From: Homoserinimonas sp. OAct 916
GTDB lineage: Bacteria > Actinomycetota > Actinomycetes > Actinomycetales > Microbacteriaceae
Direction: 5' to 3'
NCBI RefSeq assembly: GCF_003260275.1
Contig: NZ_QJHB01000003.1
Span: 62,001-126,000, forward strand
DNA: 64,000 nucleotides
In this document: positions 1 through 8,393 of the stretch, piece after piece
Position numbering within the stretch: the stretch's first letter is position 1
How the letters are laid out: the number at the start of each line of letters is the position of its first letter
Notes under the pieces: generated by a model
What the model was told of the DNA's origin: nothing
Databases searched by the model: none
What the model saw: only the letters and a program-made list of their open reading frames with translations
Translations under genes and position numbers: made by a program

Positions 1-139
1 CGTGGGGAACCTCGGTCTGCGGGGCTCCCAGGCGGTTCCAGTTTTCCGAACCGTCAATGGGAGAAGACACGGCGGCACTCGGGATAAGTTGGTCGAGCGG
101 GCGTGATCTTAAATGTCTTTCGGAGCGGGATGAGTCAGG

Positions 140-688
140 ATGGGTGCCATGCAACAGGAGACCACGCCGCCGATGCGCACCCTCACTCCGGAGCTGATCA
201 CAACCGAGGACCAGGAGTTCTACCAGGCGCTCAGCGCCACGGTGGCCAAGGGCGTCGCTGTGGTTTCCTCCCGGTATCGCGGCCGCGACATGGCCACCAC
301 CGTTACCGACTACCTCTCGATCTCCTACGACCCGCCCACCATGCTGGCCAGCCTGTACGCGCTCTCGCGCACGGTCGACGCGATCGAGGACAGCGGCCGG
401 TTCGCGGTGAGCGTGCTCGCCGCCGACCAGCGCGGCACGGCAGACTGGCTGGGAGAGTTGGGCTCGCCATTGATCGGCCTGCTGGACAACGTGCCCCACT
501 TCCGGGCGGAGCCGGAGGCTCCTGCGGTGATCCGGGATTGCCTGGCCTGGTTCGAATTGCGCACCGTGGCCAGCCATCGCGCCGGCACCCATACGCTTTT
601 CGTCGGTGAGGTGGTGCGGATGGGCGAGTCCTCGGACCAGTCACGGGGTCCGCTCATCCGCTACCAGTCCGGTTACCGCCGCCTCTAG
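140..688 (+). CDS. Flavin reductase family protein (FMN-binding split barrel)
   Basis: A 182-residue protein matching the flavin reductase-like family, which reduces FMN or FAD with NAD(P)H or acts as the reductase partner of a two-component monooxygenase. The order is typical: an N-terminal 'ALSATVAKGVAVVSS' strand, a 'TTVTDYLSISYDPPTMLASL' core that contacts flavin, then an 'FAVSVLAADQ' strand and a C-terminal 'HTLFVGEVV' strand. The start is the ATG at 140; a second in-frame ATG at 149 is a close alternative. No monooxygenase partner is adjacent, so the physiological substrate cannot be named. Soluble, no signal peptide. Confidence 0.85.
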   Translation: MGAMQQETTPPMRTLTPELITTEDQEFYQALSATVAKGVAVVSSRYRGRDMATTVTDYLSISYDPPTMLASLYALSRTVDAIEDSGRFAVSVLAADQRGTADWLGELGSPLIGLLDNVPHFRAEPEAPAVIRDCLAWFELRTVASHRAGTHTLFVGEVVRMGESSDQSRGPLIRYQSGYRRL

Positions 689-823
689 CGATGGCGTGCT
701 CTCCCGCCACCACGATAATCACGCGAGGGCTGCCAGAGTGCTCGTCGTGATGACCACGGACGAGATTCTGGCGCATCTCACCAGCGTGCAGGGGCTGGTC
801 AGGGAAGGCCCTGCGACGTAAAG

Positions 824-837
824 TTGATTGACATCAA
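824..837. promoter_or_regulatory. Inverted repeat, candidate MarR operator
   Basis: TTGAT-TGAC-ATCAA is a perfect 5-bp inverted repeat with a 4-bp centre, about 80 bp upstream of the MarR gene at 919. It contains TTGACA (828-833), a perfect -35 hexamer, although I see no convincing -10 at the right spacing. TTGA...TCAA palindromes are common MarR operators, so autoregulation is the likely role. The rest of the 230-bp gap between 688 and 919 holds no credible gene. Confidence 0.35.
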
Positions 838-918
838 GCAAGCAGGTGTTCCCTGTCTGCGCGGGGTTCACCCCCGGCCCACATGAATACCAGAACGTCA
901 ATCGATGAGGAGCTGACG

Positions 919-1482
919 ATGAACGACAGTGTCAACCGAGACGACAGTGTGGCCCCGAACGACAGTGTGGCCCCGAACGACAGTGTGGCCCCGAACGACG
1001 ATGAGAGTCAGGAGACCGAGACGGCTGGCCGGCTGGCACTTGCGATCGGCCGGTTGAACCGTCGAATGATCACCGGCGGAACCGGATTGAGCCATGGGTT
1101 GCTCTCGGCCCTTTCAAGCCTGGTGAAGCTCGGGCCGCTGAGGCTGGGTGATCTGGCCGCGCAGGAGCGGGTCGCCGCCGCAACCGTCACCCGCATCGTC
1201 GCCTCCTTGGAGGGCAAGGGGCTGGCCACTCGCACCGCCGACCCCACCGATGGGCGTTCCTTCGTGATCGATGCCACCGTTGCCGGAACCGAATTGATCC
1301 TGAGGGCACGCAGCGCTCGAGCTGAATTGATCGCGCACCTGATGCAGAGCCTGGATGCGAGCGACGCCGATGTTCTGCGTGACGCGTTGCCGGTGCTCGA
1401 GAAGTTGGTCACAGCAGAACTGGGTGCCGGCGGTAATCCGGCCGAACACTCTCACGTGCAGGTCGGCGGCGACCTTCGGTGA
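919..1482 (+). CDS. MarR family transcriptional regulator with N-terminal hexapeptide repeat
   Basis: A winged-helix MarR regulator of 187 residues. The DNA-binding part reads 'LRLGDLAAQERVAAATVTRIVASLEGKGLATR' in pieces, followed by the 'DPTDGRSFVIDATVAG' wing, both diagnostic of the family. The ATG at 919 is chosen over the in-frame ATG at 883 because GAGGAG lies 6 bases before it. The first 25 residues hold three exact DSVAPN repeats and look like a disordered extension. The gene overlaps the next one by a GTGA junction, so the two are probably co-transcribed. The ligand is unknown. Confidence 0.85.
   Translation: MNDSVNRDDSVAPNDSVAPNDSVAPNDDESQETETAGRLALAIGRLNRRMITGGTGLSHGLLSALSSLVKLGPLRLGDLAAQERVAAATVTRIVASLEGKGLATRTADPTDGRSFVIDATVAGTELILRARSARAELIAHLMQSLDASDADVLRDALPVLEKLVTAELGAGGNPAEHSHVQVGGDLR
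943..996 (+). repeat. 18-bp tandem repeat, three exact copies, in marR 5' end
   Basis: The unit GACAGTGTGGCCCCGAAC occurs three times without mismatch and encodes DSVAPN each time. The flanking GACAGTGTC (about 925) and GACGATGAG look like decayed further copies. The period is a multiple of three, so copy-number change would keep the reading frame. Confidence 0.95.
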
Positions 1483-1898
1483 ACGGGGCAGGTCAGGAGC
1501 ACGCCGAGGCCACGGTGCGGCAACCCGTGCGGCTGCGGCATGTGGGCGGCGCAATCGGGCTGGATGCCGCACTGACCCTCGTCTTCGTGATCATCGGCCG
1601 AGACACCCACACCGAGGCCCTGGACGCGTGGGGAGTGCTGGAGACCTGGTGGCCGTTCCTGATCGGCGTCGCGGTCGGTTGGATGCTTACCCGGGCGTGG
1701 CGCAAACCGCACGGACTGCTCTGGCAGGGCGTGGGCATCTGGGTCTCGACGGTGGTGGTCGGCATGCTCATCCGCTGGGTCGCGGGGCAGGGCACGGCGC
1801 TCCCGTTCGTGATCGTGGCCACGGTCGTCCTCGCCGTCTTCCTGCTCGGCTGGCGACTGATTGCCGTTCTGGTGATACGTCGCCGCGCGAAGGCCTGA
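1479..1898 (+). CDS. DUF3054 domain membrane protein
   Basis: A 139-residue integral membrane protein with four predicted hydrophobic segments (roughly residues 25-42, 56-71, 80-99 and 104-130). It resembles the actinobacterial DUF3054 family, recognisable from 'LDAALTLVFVIIGRDTH' and the 'WPFLIGVAVGWML' helix. The function of the family is unknown. It starts at a GTG that overlaps the stop codon of the upstream MarR gene, which implies translational coupling. It ends 12 bases before the convergent MFS gene. Confidence 0.8.
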   Translation: MNGAGQEHAEATVRQPVRLRHVGGAIGLDAALTLVFVIIGRDTHTEALDAWGVLETWWPFLIGVAVGWMLTRAWRKPHGLLWQGVGIWVSTVVVGMLIRWVAGQGTALPFVIVATVVLAVFLLGWRLIAVLVIRRRAKA

Positions 1899-1909
1899 AA
1901 CGGCGAACG

Positions 1910-3238
1910 CTACGCCGAGGACGCGTCGTTCTGCGCCTGCTGTGCGGCGAGCTTCTGCTGTGCCTCTTCGAGCAGTCGTGCCTTTGAGGGGACCAGAGCG
2001 AGCCGGAGCCTCGCCGTCGAGTCATAGCCGATTCGGATCCGCTTCGACCGCATGAGGTAGTAGAGCGCGCCCAGCGCGGTGACGATGGAGACCAGACCGC
2101 CGAACAGAATCGTCCACCGTGGCCCCCAGGCCTCACCGATCCAGCCGACGATCGGTGCTCCCACGGGGGTGGTCCCCATGAAGATCGCCATGTACAGGGC
2201 CATGACGCGACCGCGCATTGCCGGAGAGACGGTCATTTGCACCGTGGAGTTCGCGGCGGTGACCAGAGTGAGTGCGGTCACCCCGACCGGGATGAGGGCG
2301 ATCGCGAATGTCCAATAGGTCGGCATCAATGCGGCTACCGATGAGAACACGCCGAAGGCGAGGGCCGAGCCGATCACCAGGCGCATCCGCGGATTGTCCC
2401 GGCGTGCGGCCAGCAACGCGCCAGCCAGCGAGCCGACGGCCATGATGGAGCCGAGCAGGCCGTATTCAGCCGCACCCCTGTCGAAGGTCACCCGCGCGAT
2501 CAGGGCTGTGGTCATCTGGAAGTTGAGTCCGAACGCGCCGACCATCCCGACGATCACCAGGATCAGGACGATGTCGGGCCGGTTTCGCACATAGCGAACC
2601 CCCGCCCGCATCGTCCCCTTTGCTCGGGCCGGCCGCTCGATGATCTCGAGCTGGTCCATCCGCATCCGGGTGAGCGAGACCAGCACCGCCGCGAACGTGG
2701 CCGCATTGATCACGAACACCCAGCCGATGCCGATCCCGGCGATCAGCAGCCCGGCGACACCCGGGCCGATCAGCCTGGCCGCGTTGAACGAGGCACTGTT
2801 CAGGCCGACCGCGTTCGGCAGGTCTCTGAGCGGCACCATTTCGCTGACGAACGTCTGGCGGGCGGGCGAGTCGATGGCCGTGATCACCCCGAGCAGGAGC
2901 GCGGCCAGGTAGATCTGCCAGAGCTGTGCGTGCCCGCTGAGTACCAGAATGCCCACCGCTGCGGCCGTCAGGCCGAATGCGATCTGAGTGATCATCAGAA
3001 CGGCGCGCTTGGAATAACGGTCAGAGATCACTCCGGCCAGTGGCGCGAGCACGAGGATCGGGCCGAACTGCAACCCGGTCGTGATACCGACGGCCACCGC
3101 TGAATTGTCGGTGAGCACGGTGAGGACGAGCCAGTCCTGGGCGACACGCTGCATCCAGGTGCCGGTGTTCGAGATGATGGCGCCGGTTGCCCAGAGGCGG
3201 TAGTTGAAGAAGCGCAGGGAGCGGAAGGTGTATTTCAC
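1910..3238 (-). CDS. MFS transporter (EntS-like, drug or siderophore efflux type)
   Basis: A 442-residue, 12-helix major facilitator superfamily protein of the MFS_3/EntS-like group. Diagnostic segments are 'AGVISDRYSKRAVLM' (motif A between helices 2 and 3) and 'TAIDSPARQTFVSEMVP', which is typical of this subgroup. The hydrophilic C-terminal tail ends in Ala/Gln-rich sequence. It is the second gene of an operon with a MarR regulator: its GTG start overlaps the regulator's TGA. The pairing suggests an inducible exporter of a small toxic compound repressed by that regulator; the substrate is not deducible. Confidence 0.9.
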   Translation of the reverse strand: MKYTFRSLRFFNYRLWATGAIISNTGTWMQRVAQDWLVLTVLTDNSAVAVGITTGLQFGPILVLAPLAGVISDRYSKRAVLMITQIAFGLTAAAVGILVLSGHAQLWQIYLAALLLGVITAIDSPARQTFVSEMVPLRDLPNAVGLNSASFNAARLIGPGVAGLLIAGIGIGWVFVINAATFAAVLVSLTRMRMDQLEIIERPARAKGTMRAGVRYVRNRPDIVLILVIVGMVGAFGLNFQMTTALIARVTFDRGAAEYGLLGSIMAVGSLAGALLAARRDNPRMRLVIGSALAFGVFSSVAALMPTYWTFAIALIPVGVTALTLVTAANSTVQMTVSPAMRGRVMALYMAIFMGTTPVGAPIVGWIGEAWGPRWTILFGGLVSIVTALGALYYLMRSKRIRIGYDSTARLRLALVPSKARLLEEAQQKLAAQQAQNDASSA

Positions 3239-3699
3239 TGGGGGGTGATCATCACCCTCAATATTTGCGCGGCGTCGGCCAGAGTGGCCCTTTGCTGCGA
3301 GTCGAGTGCGTCGAGCCGGCGGGCCAGCCAGGCGTCACGCCTGCGCCGGGTATCTTCGACGATTGTGCTGCCAGCCGGGGTCAGATCGACCACGACCTGT
3401 CGGCGGTCGTCCGGATCCTCTGCTCGTTTGACGAAACCCTTCTTCTCCAGGTTGCCCAGGGTGCGGGTCATTGACGGGGGTTGCACCTGCTCGTGTTCGG
3501 CCAGCTTTCCCGAGGTGAGTGGCCCGTAGTGCTGCAGTATCGCCAGAACGGAGTACTCGGAGTGAGTGATCTGTTCATCGCTGCGTTCCTGGCGGATCCG
3601 GCGCGCGAGCAGCAGCACCGCGCTGCGCAACTCGATCGAGAGCCCGGCTCGGGTGCGCGGATCACCATCGCTGAACGACGAGGTCTCGGAAACGGGCAC
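3235..3699 (-). CDS. MarR family transcriptional regulator
   Basis: A 154-residue MarR-type winged-helix protein. It shows 'LTSGKLAEHEQVQPPSMTRT' (helix-turn-helix) and 'RAEDPDDRRQVVVDLTPAG' (wing). It is the first gene of a two-gene operon with the downstream MFS exporter, with which it shares a 4-base overlap. It starts at GTG. An interrupted palindrome lies just upstream (3718-3753), a plausible site for autorepression. Probable role: ligand-relieved repressor of the exporter. Confidence 0.9.
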   Translation of the reverse strand: MPVSETSSFSDGDPRTRAGLSIELRSAVLLLARRIRQERSDEQITHSEYSVLAILQHYGPLTSGKLAEHEQVQPPSMTRTLGNLEKKGFVKRAEDPDDRRQVVVDLTPAGSTIVEDTRRRRDAWLARRLDALDSQQRATLADAAQILRVMITPQ

Positions 3700-3717
3700 G
3701 CCTCAACAGTACGCCGA

Positions 3718-3753
3718 ATTCATTAGCCGCGCTAATTAGCGGAGCTCATGAAT
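3718..3753. promoter_or_regulatory. Nested inverted repeats upstream of MarR/MFS operon
   Basis: ATTAGC-CGC-GCTAAT (3722-3736) is a perfect 6-bp inverted repeat with a 3-bp centre. An outer pair, ATTCAT (3718-3723) and ATGAAT (3748-3753), frames it. The element lies about 20 bp upstream of the MarR start and is AT-rich against its surroundings, as MarR operators often are. It also abuts the 3' end of the cupin gene. Confidence 0.5.
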
Positions 3754-3757
3754 GTGG

Positions 3758-4171
3758 TCAGCGCTGGACGCGCGGCGGGTCGAGCAGGGTGAGCAGCAGG
3801 TGGGAGGGTTCGGCGGCCACCACTGCGTGAGGCACCCTGGCGTCGACGTGCACAACGCCGCCGGGCGTGAGTTCCACGGTGGTCCCCTCCGCGCTGATCG
3901 TCGCCCGGCCGCTGAGCAGCTGAATCATGATCGGCACCGCTGCCGTGTGTTCGGTGAGCTCCTGCGCCCCGTCCATCGCCAGCAAAGCAACACGTGCCCC
4001 CGCCGCCTTCAGGATGCGTGAGGTTCTGATGCGTCCCGATTCGATCGGTGTTTGGCTGATGAGCTCGGCCGTGCCGGTGCCGAGCACGATCATGCTTTCA
4101 GATTCGTTCGGTGACCGGGTCGGGGCGGCATCCGAGTGGATGGTCTCGACGGGATCGGTTGTCTCGGGCAT
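3758..4171 (-). CDS. Cupin domain protein
   Basis: A 137-residue single-domain cupin. The conserved beta-barrel motifs are visible as 'EHTAAVPIMIQLLSGRATIS' and 'LTPGGVVHVDARVPHAVVA', the latter with the PH pair near its end; the N-terminal motif has only one His, so metal binding is uncertain. The start is the ATG at 4171; the open frame continues upstream but that part is Arg/Pro-rich, overlaps the divergent regulator, and looks non-coding. The gene is divergent from a COG2345-type regulator with about 95 bp between starts, so joint regulation is possible. Function unknown beyond the fold. Confidence 0.75.
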   Translation of the reverse strand: MPETTDPVETIHSDAAPTRSPNESESMIVLGTGTAELISQTPIESGRIRTSRILKAAGARVALLAMDGAQELTEHTAAVPIMIQLLSGRATISAEGTTVELTPGGVVHVDARVPHAVVAAEPSHLLLTLLDPPRVQR

Positions 4172-4265
4172 GTGGCTTCGATCGTTGTCCTGGCGGTGGC
4201 CCGCCGTTCGTCGGCAGGGGGTGTTTTCCACTATAGCCGTCCGTTTTAATGCGTAGGATGAGGGC

Positions 4266-5066
4266 GTGTCTGATTCCACCTCGCCCTCGCGCAGCAGTAC
4301 GCGGCAGGTTCTCGCCTCCGAGTCGCGGTTGCGCCTGCTCAATATTTTGAGCAGCGCCGGGCGCGGCATGCATGCGGGCGAGCTTGCGGCCGAATGCGGC
4401 CTGCACGTCAGCACGGTGCGGTTCCATCTGGACGAACTTCGCGGCGCCGGCCTGGTCGAGGCGCGCGCCGAAGCGTCGGGCGGGCGGGGCAGGCCGCGGC
4501 AGTTGTTCGTGCCCGTCAGCCGGGCCGTCGCGGCCGCTGTACCGGGTGCGGGCACCCAGGCGTTCTCGGGCTATGAGCGATTGGCGCGAGTGCTGGCGGC
4601 GTCGGTCGCCGCAGGTGACAGCCAGCCGGAAGCGATGGTCCGGGCCGAGGCTGCCGGCCGTCGCTGGGCAGCGGAACTGGTGTCACCGCCGACCCGACCG
4701 CTGGTTCCACCGCTGAGTGAAGATCGCCAGATTCCCGCAGCCGACCCGCAGCGTCGAGAGCAGGACGGCCGTGACGGGGATCCCGCGGCTCTGGTGCGGG
4801 CCGCGACCAAGGTGAATGGACTGTTCGCCGGACTCGGATTCGACCCGGAGCTGAGGGCCGGTGGGGGCCACACCGAGCTGTTGTTGCACTCCTGCCCGTT
4901 CGAGGCGGTCGTGAGCGACCATCCCGACGTGGTCTGCTCCCTGCACCTGGGCCTGCTGGAGGGGGCGCTCGAGATCCTGGGGCCCGGCGGGGTCGGTGCA
5001 CAGTTGGATGGGCCATTCACCGGGCGGCCCTGTGTCGCACGGCTGGCCGCTCCTTCACGCCGCTGA
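4266..5066 (+). CDS. COG2345/SufR-like helix-turn-helix regulator
   Basis: A 266-residue regulator with an ArsR-like winged helix at residues about 10-80 ('ESRLRLLNILSSAGRGMHAG' then 'CGLHVSTVRFHLDELRGAGL'). The C-terminal domain carries the three-cysteine layout of the COG2345 family: 'HSCPFE', 'DVVCSLHLGLLEG' and 'RPCVARL'. In the related SufR proteins such cysteines hold an iron-sulfur cluster; whether this one does is inference. A Pro/Arg/Asp-rich stretch around residues 145-175 looks like a family-specific insertion. Starts at GTG and is divergent from the cupin gene. The residue count fits the family. Confidence 0.8.
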   Translation: MSDSTSPSRSSTRQVLASESRLRLLNILSSAGRGMHAGELAAECGLHVSTVRFHLDELRGAGLVEARAEASGGRGRPRQLFVPVSRAVAAAVPGAGTQAFSGYERLARVLAASVAAGDSQPEAMVRAEAAGRRWAAELVSPPTRPLVPPLSEDRQIPAADPQRREQDGRDGDPAALVRAATKVNGLFAGLGFDPELRAGGGHTELLLHSCPFEAVVSDHPDVVCSLHLGLLEGALEILGPGGVGAQLDGPFTGRPCVARLAAPSRR

Positions 5067-5096
5067 CCCTTCGACCCCGGGCCCGAGCGACTGCCT

Positions 5097-6044
5097 TCAG
5101 TCGGCGCTCGGGGTGCTGACAGTTCCAGGTGCGGCCGGCAGAGCAGTGGCCGGCAGAGGAGCGGTCGGTGGGGTGGGGGTCGCCGGCGGGGTGGGGGTTC
5201 CCGCTTTCTTGCGCCGGCTGAGGTGCCGCACGAGAAGCCAGATCCCGACCCCGACCACGGCCGCCACGGCGAGCCACGGCAGGGCTACACCGATGACGAT
5301 CAGTAGCCCCGCTCCGGCGGCGACGAGGGCGTTCCAGCCGGCGACAAGGCCGGTCCAGAAGTTCTGCGGCCCGGCGGTGGGTACGGTGCCGGCGGTCACC
5401 AGATCCAGATTGAGGGTCGACAGGCTGACCTGGTCGGCTAGGTTCTTGCGCTGCGACTGCATCGATTCGAGATTGGCCTGGCGCTCGGACAGGGCCTGTT
5501 CGATTGTGATCAGGTCGGTGGTATCCGATGCTCGGCTCATCAGGTCGAGCAGGCGATCCACAGATGTCTCCAGGGCGGTGATGCGCGCATCCATGTCCTG
5601 GGCCTGCTGGGTAACATCGGTGGCTGACAGCTGCACCCGGTTCACTGTTCCCAATTTTTTGAGCGACGTGATGGTCTGATCGAGGGCGCTCGCGGGGATG
5701 CGCAGCGTCAGGTGGGCGCTGGCCCTGATGGTGTCTGAGCCGGGCTCCTCATACCGGGAGTCGACGTGACCCCCGGCGGCCTGCACGATCGACACCGCTT
5801 CTTCGGCCGCGTCGATCGGCTGGTCGACGGTGAGCGACATCTCGCCGGTGACGATCACCTGCCGGTCTACGGGCATCTGGCTCTCCGCGGCGAACAGAGC
5901 AGACTCGCTCCCGTCGGCAGCAAAGTCCTGCGTAACCGGAGGAAAACCCGCCGGGCCGCTGGAGGAGTCCATCGAGGAGGAACTGCACCCGGTGAACAGG
6001 AGCATCCCGACGGCGAGGGTGGCGATTGCGGCGACTCGTCTCAT
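5097..6044 (-). CDS. DUF4349 domain lipoprotein
   Basis: A 315-residue membrane-anchored protein. The N-terminus 'MRRVAAIATLAVGMLLFTGC' is a lipoprotein signal with the acylated Cys at position 20. The DUF4349 body follows: a beta-rich part ('QVIVTGEMSLTVDQP', 'AHLTLRIPASALDQT') and a long coiled coil around residues 165-215 ('MDARITALETSVDRLLDLM'). A hydrophobic segment near residues 250-280 is probably transmembrane. The C-terminal tail is rich in Thr-Pro and arises from an 18-bp duplication. Function of DUF4349 is unknown; it is thought to act at the cell envelope. Confidence 0.85.
   Translation of the reverse strand: MRRVAAIATLAVGMLLFTGCSSSSMDSSSGPAGFPPVTQDFAADGSESALFAAESQMPVDRQVIVTGEMSLTVDQPIDAAEEAVSIVQAAGGHVDSRYEEPGSDTIRASAHLTLRIPASALDQTITSLKKLGTVNRVQLSATDVTQQAQDMDARITALETSVDRLLDLMSRASDTTDLITIEQALSERQANLESMQSQRKNLADQVSLSTLNLDLVTAGTVPTAGPQNFWTGLVAGWNALVAAGAGLLIVIGVALPWLAVAAVVGVGIWLLVRHLSRRKKAGTPTPPATPTPPTAPLPATALPAAPGTVSTPSAD
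5167..5202 (-). repeat. 18-bp duplication in DUF4349 3' end
   Basis: Two imperfect copies of an 18-bp unit (plus strand GGTGGGGTGGGGGTCGCC, then GGCGGGGTGGGGGTTCCC). They encode the repeated TPTPPA-like segment of the protein's C-terminal tail. The period is a multiple of three. Confidence 0.7.
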
Positions 6045-6251
6045 GGGTTCACCGTATCCGTACGGCCGGAGCCTGAGTCTGAATGCGGCCAGAAAGTTAC
6101 ATCACGATTGGGTCTCCGTGTTCTGGGAGTCTCCTGTAACGCTGCCGGAGCCGGTTGGTTGCAGGAGCCATACTCCGCGTACCACCTGCTGCGGGCCCGC
6201 AGGCAACCGGGCGATCGGGCACAGTCCCATGTGTGCGGTCATAATAGGGGG

Positions 6252-7049
6252 ATGGGTCGGCTGGGAGATTGGGTTGCGGGAGTCTTTCGACGGCCCGCGC
6301 GCCTGCTGCACATCGCGTCGGATGTCGGCCACGGGCCACCGGTGATCCTTGTGCACGGCATCGCCTCGTCGTCGGTCACCTTTGCCGAATTGGTGCCGCT
6401 GTTGCAGGCGTCGCACCGGTGCATCTCAATCGATATTCTCGGTTTCGGCCGGTCACCGGTACCCCCGAACGCCGAATACACACTGGAAGAGCACGTCGAG
6501 TGGCTCCAGCGCACGATCTCCTCGCTGAAACTGAAGGAGCCGTTTGTCCTGGTCGGGCATTCGCTCGGCGCGTTGATCACCGCGCGTTACACCGCCCTGC
6601 ACCAGGGACGGGTGGACAAACTCGTTCTGGTCGGGCCACCCATCTACATCTCACCCGAAGCGATCGGCAACCAGGCGGTTCGAGCCCGGGTCGCAGCCTA
6701 CCTTCGGGCATACGAGTTCATCCGGGCCAACAAGGACTTCACGATCAGGAATGCGACAGTGCTGGCTCGCCTGTTGCGCATCGGCGACAGGTTCGAGATC
6801 ACCGAAGCCAATTGGGTGCCGTTCGTCAGCTCGCTTGAGAAATGCATCGAGTCGCAGACGGTGGTGAGCGACATTGCCGGCATCCACAGGCCGATCGAGA
6901 TCGTCTATGGTGCCCTGGACGCGTTCGTCGCCCCCGGGGGGCTGGACGTCGTGGAGCGGATGAGCCATGTGAGGGTGCACCGGGTCGAGGTGAATGACCA
7001 CCTGATCCGGAGGCGGCTCGCGCGCGAGATCGCGCGCGTCATCAACTGA
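6252..7049 (+). CDS. Alpha/beta hydrolase
   Basis: A 265-residue alpha/beta-hydrolase fold enzyme. The oxyanion-hole segment is 'VILVHGIASSS', the nucleophile elbow 'LVGHSLGAL' supplies the catalytic Ser, the acid is the Asp in 'VYGALDAFVAP', and the His lies in 'VEVNDHLI' near the end. No signal peptide. The ATG at 6252 is chosen: AGGGGG lies directly before it, and the frame further upstream has non-coding character. Gene orientation is divergent from the DUF4349 gene. Substrate unknown; esterase, lipase-like or C-C hydrolase activity are all possible. Confidence 0.85.
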   Translation: MGRLGDWVAGVFRRPARLLHIASDVGHGPPVILVHGIASSSVTFAELVPLLQASHRCISIDILGFGRSPVPPNAEYTLEEHVEWLQRTISSLKLKEPFVLVGHSLGALITARYTALHQGRVDKLVLVGPPIYISPEAIGNQAVRARVAAYLRAYEFIRANKDFTIRNATVLARLLRIGDRFEITEANWVPFVSSLEKCIESQTVVSDIAGIHRPIEIVYGALDAFVAPGGLDVVERMSHVRVHRVEVNDHLIRRRLAREIARVIN

Positions 7050-7106
7050 CCCCGAGACCCACACTCACTGCGTCAGCACGGCCGATTCGATCAGCACTGC
7101 TCCCTG

Positions 7107-8312
7107 CTACAGCACCTGAATGGGTTCGGTGTCGGGGATCGGCCCAACATCTCTGCCGCGCAGGTCAGGGTGCCACCGTCGGCCGAGAGCGGGCACCAGA
7201 GTGCCGAAGAGGGCAAACACCCCGGCCGAGGCGATCGCCGCCTGGGCGCCGTAGCCGTCGATCAGAATGCCGGCGACCGCTGAGCCCAGGGCGGCCCCGA
7301 TCAATTGGCCGGTGCCGATCCAGCCGTAGGCCTCGGCGGTGTCTGAGAACTTGACGCTGGAGGACACGATCGAGAAGAGCACGGCCAGCGCCGGGGCGAT
7401 CCCCACCCCGGAGACGAAGAGCATGCCGCAGAGCCACCAGAAGTTGGTGGAGATTGCGGCCAACGCGAGCCCCACGAAGACGATGGCCATGCGGCTGGCG
7501 AGTGCCCACGGCCCGATCGGCAGGTGCCCCATCCAGAGTCCGCCGACCAGGGATCCTGCGGCGAAGACCGCGAGCACCCAGCCCGCATCCGGGCTCCCGT
7601 GGCCGAAGACGGCGACGACTCCAGCCTCCACGGCAGCAACGGCGCCCACCATCAGGAATCCGACCACAGTGCCCAGCAGCACGGTCGGCAGTTTCAGCAC
7701 GCCGCCGAGCTTGCGCCGGGCGAGAGGGATGCGCACCTGCCCCACTTCTGGGGACAGAATGAACCAGATTCCGCCGGCGACCATGAATACGGCGGCCAGC
7801 AGTATCGCGTAACTGGTGCTGATCTGGATGGCCACAAAAGTGGTGATCACCGGTCCGAGCACCCAGATGATCTCCTGTGCCGAGGCGTCCAAGGAGAACA
7901 GCGGAGTCAGTTGCGTCGAGTTCACCATCTTGGGGTAAATGGTGCGCACGGCGGGCTGGATCGGGGGCCAGCTGAGGCCGGCGAGAAAGCCCAGGGCGAG
8001 GTAGCTGACGATCGGCAGGGCGGCCAGGGCGATGGTCGTGATGCTGGCGGCGCAGACTGTCGTGGTTGCCACCAGCACGGGACGCATGCCGAGCCGGCCC
8101 ATCAAACGGCTGGTCAGGGGGCCTGCGATCGCCTGGCCGATACTGGTGGCGCCGAGGACCGCACCGGCCAGGGCGTAGGAGCTGTGCACCTGCTCGACAT
8201 GCAACAGGAATGCCAGCGAGAGCATGCCGCCGGGAAAGCGTGCGGTGAGCTGGGCAGCGATGATTCGGGCAACGCCCTGGGTCTTCAAAAGGTCTGAATA
8301 GCTTGCGCTCAC
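7107..8312 (-). CDS. MFS transporter
   Basis: A 401-residue, 12-helix major facilitator. The N-terminal half shows 'LTSRLMGRLGMRPVLVAT' (loop 2-3 motif A) and 'LAGLSWPPIQPAVRTIYP', a segment seen in putative sugar/drug efflux MFS proteins of Actinobacteria. Starts at GTG; the proposed ribosome binding site is AGGATGAG upstream. No regulator is adjacent. It is divergent from the ribonucleotide reductase operon. Substrate cannot be inferred. Confidence 0.85.
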   Translation of the reverse strand: MSASYSDLLKTQGVARIIAAQLTARFPGGMLSLAFLLHVEQVHSSYALAGAVLGATSIGQAIAGPLTSRLMGRLGMRPVLVATTTVCAASITTIALAALPIVSYLALGFLAGLSWPPIQPAVRTIYPKMVNSTQLTPLFSLDASAQEIIWVLGPVITTFVAIQISTSYAILLAAVFMVAGGIWFILSPEVGQVRIPLARRKLGGVLKLPTVLLGTVVGFLMVGAVAAVEAGVVAVFGHGSPDAGWVLAVFAAGSLVGGLWMGHLPIGPWALASRMAIVFVGLALAAISTNFWWLCGMLFVSGVGIAPALAVLFSIVSSSVKFSDTAEAYGWIGTGQLIGAALGSAVAGILIDGYGAQAAIASAGVFALFGTLVPALGRRWHPDLRGRDVGPIPDTEPIQVL

Positions 8313-8393
8313 AATGGCTCATCCTATCCGCCGGGCCCCGGTCGGGCGCCTGCTCGCCAGCGACGGCGGCCGTGTCGGTGGCATGGTTCACAC

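Noticed and set aside
103-609. A plus-strand frame overlapping the flavin reductase
   Set aside because: His/Arg/Gly-rich sequence in another frame of a clear flavin reductase gene.
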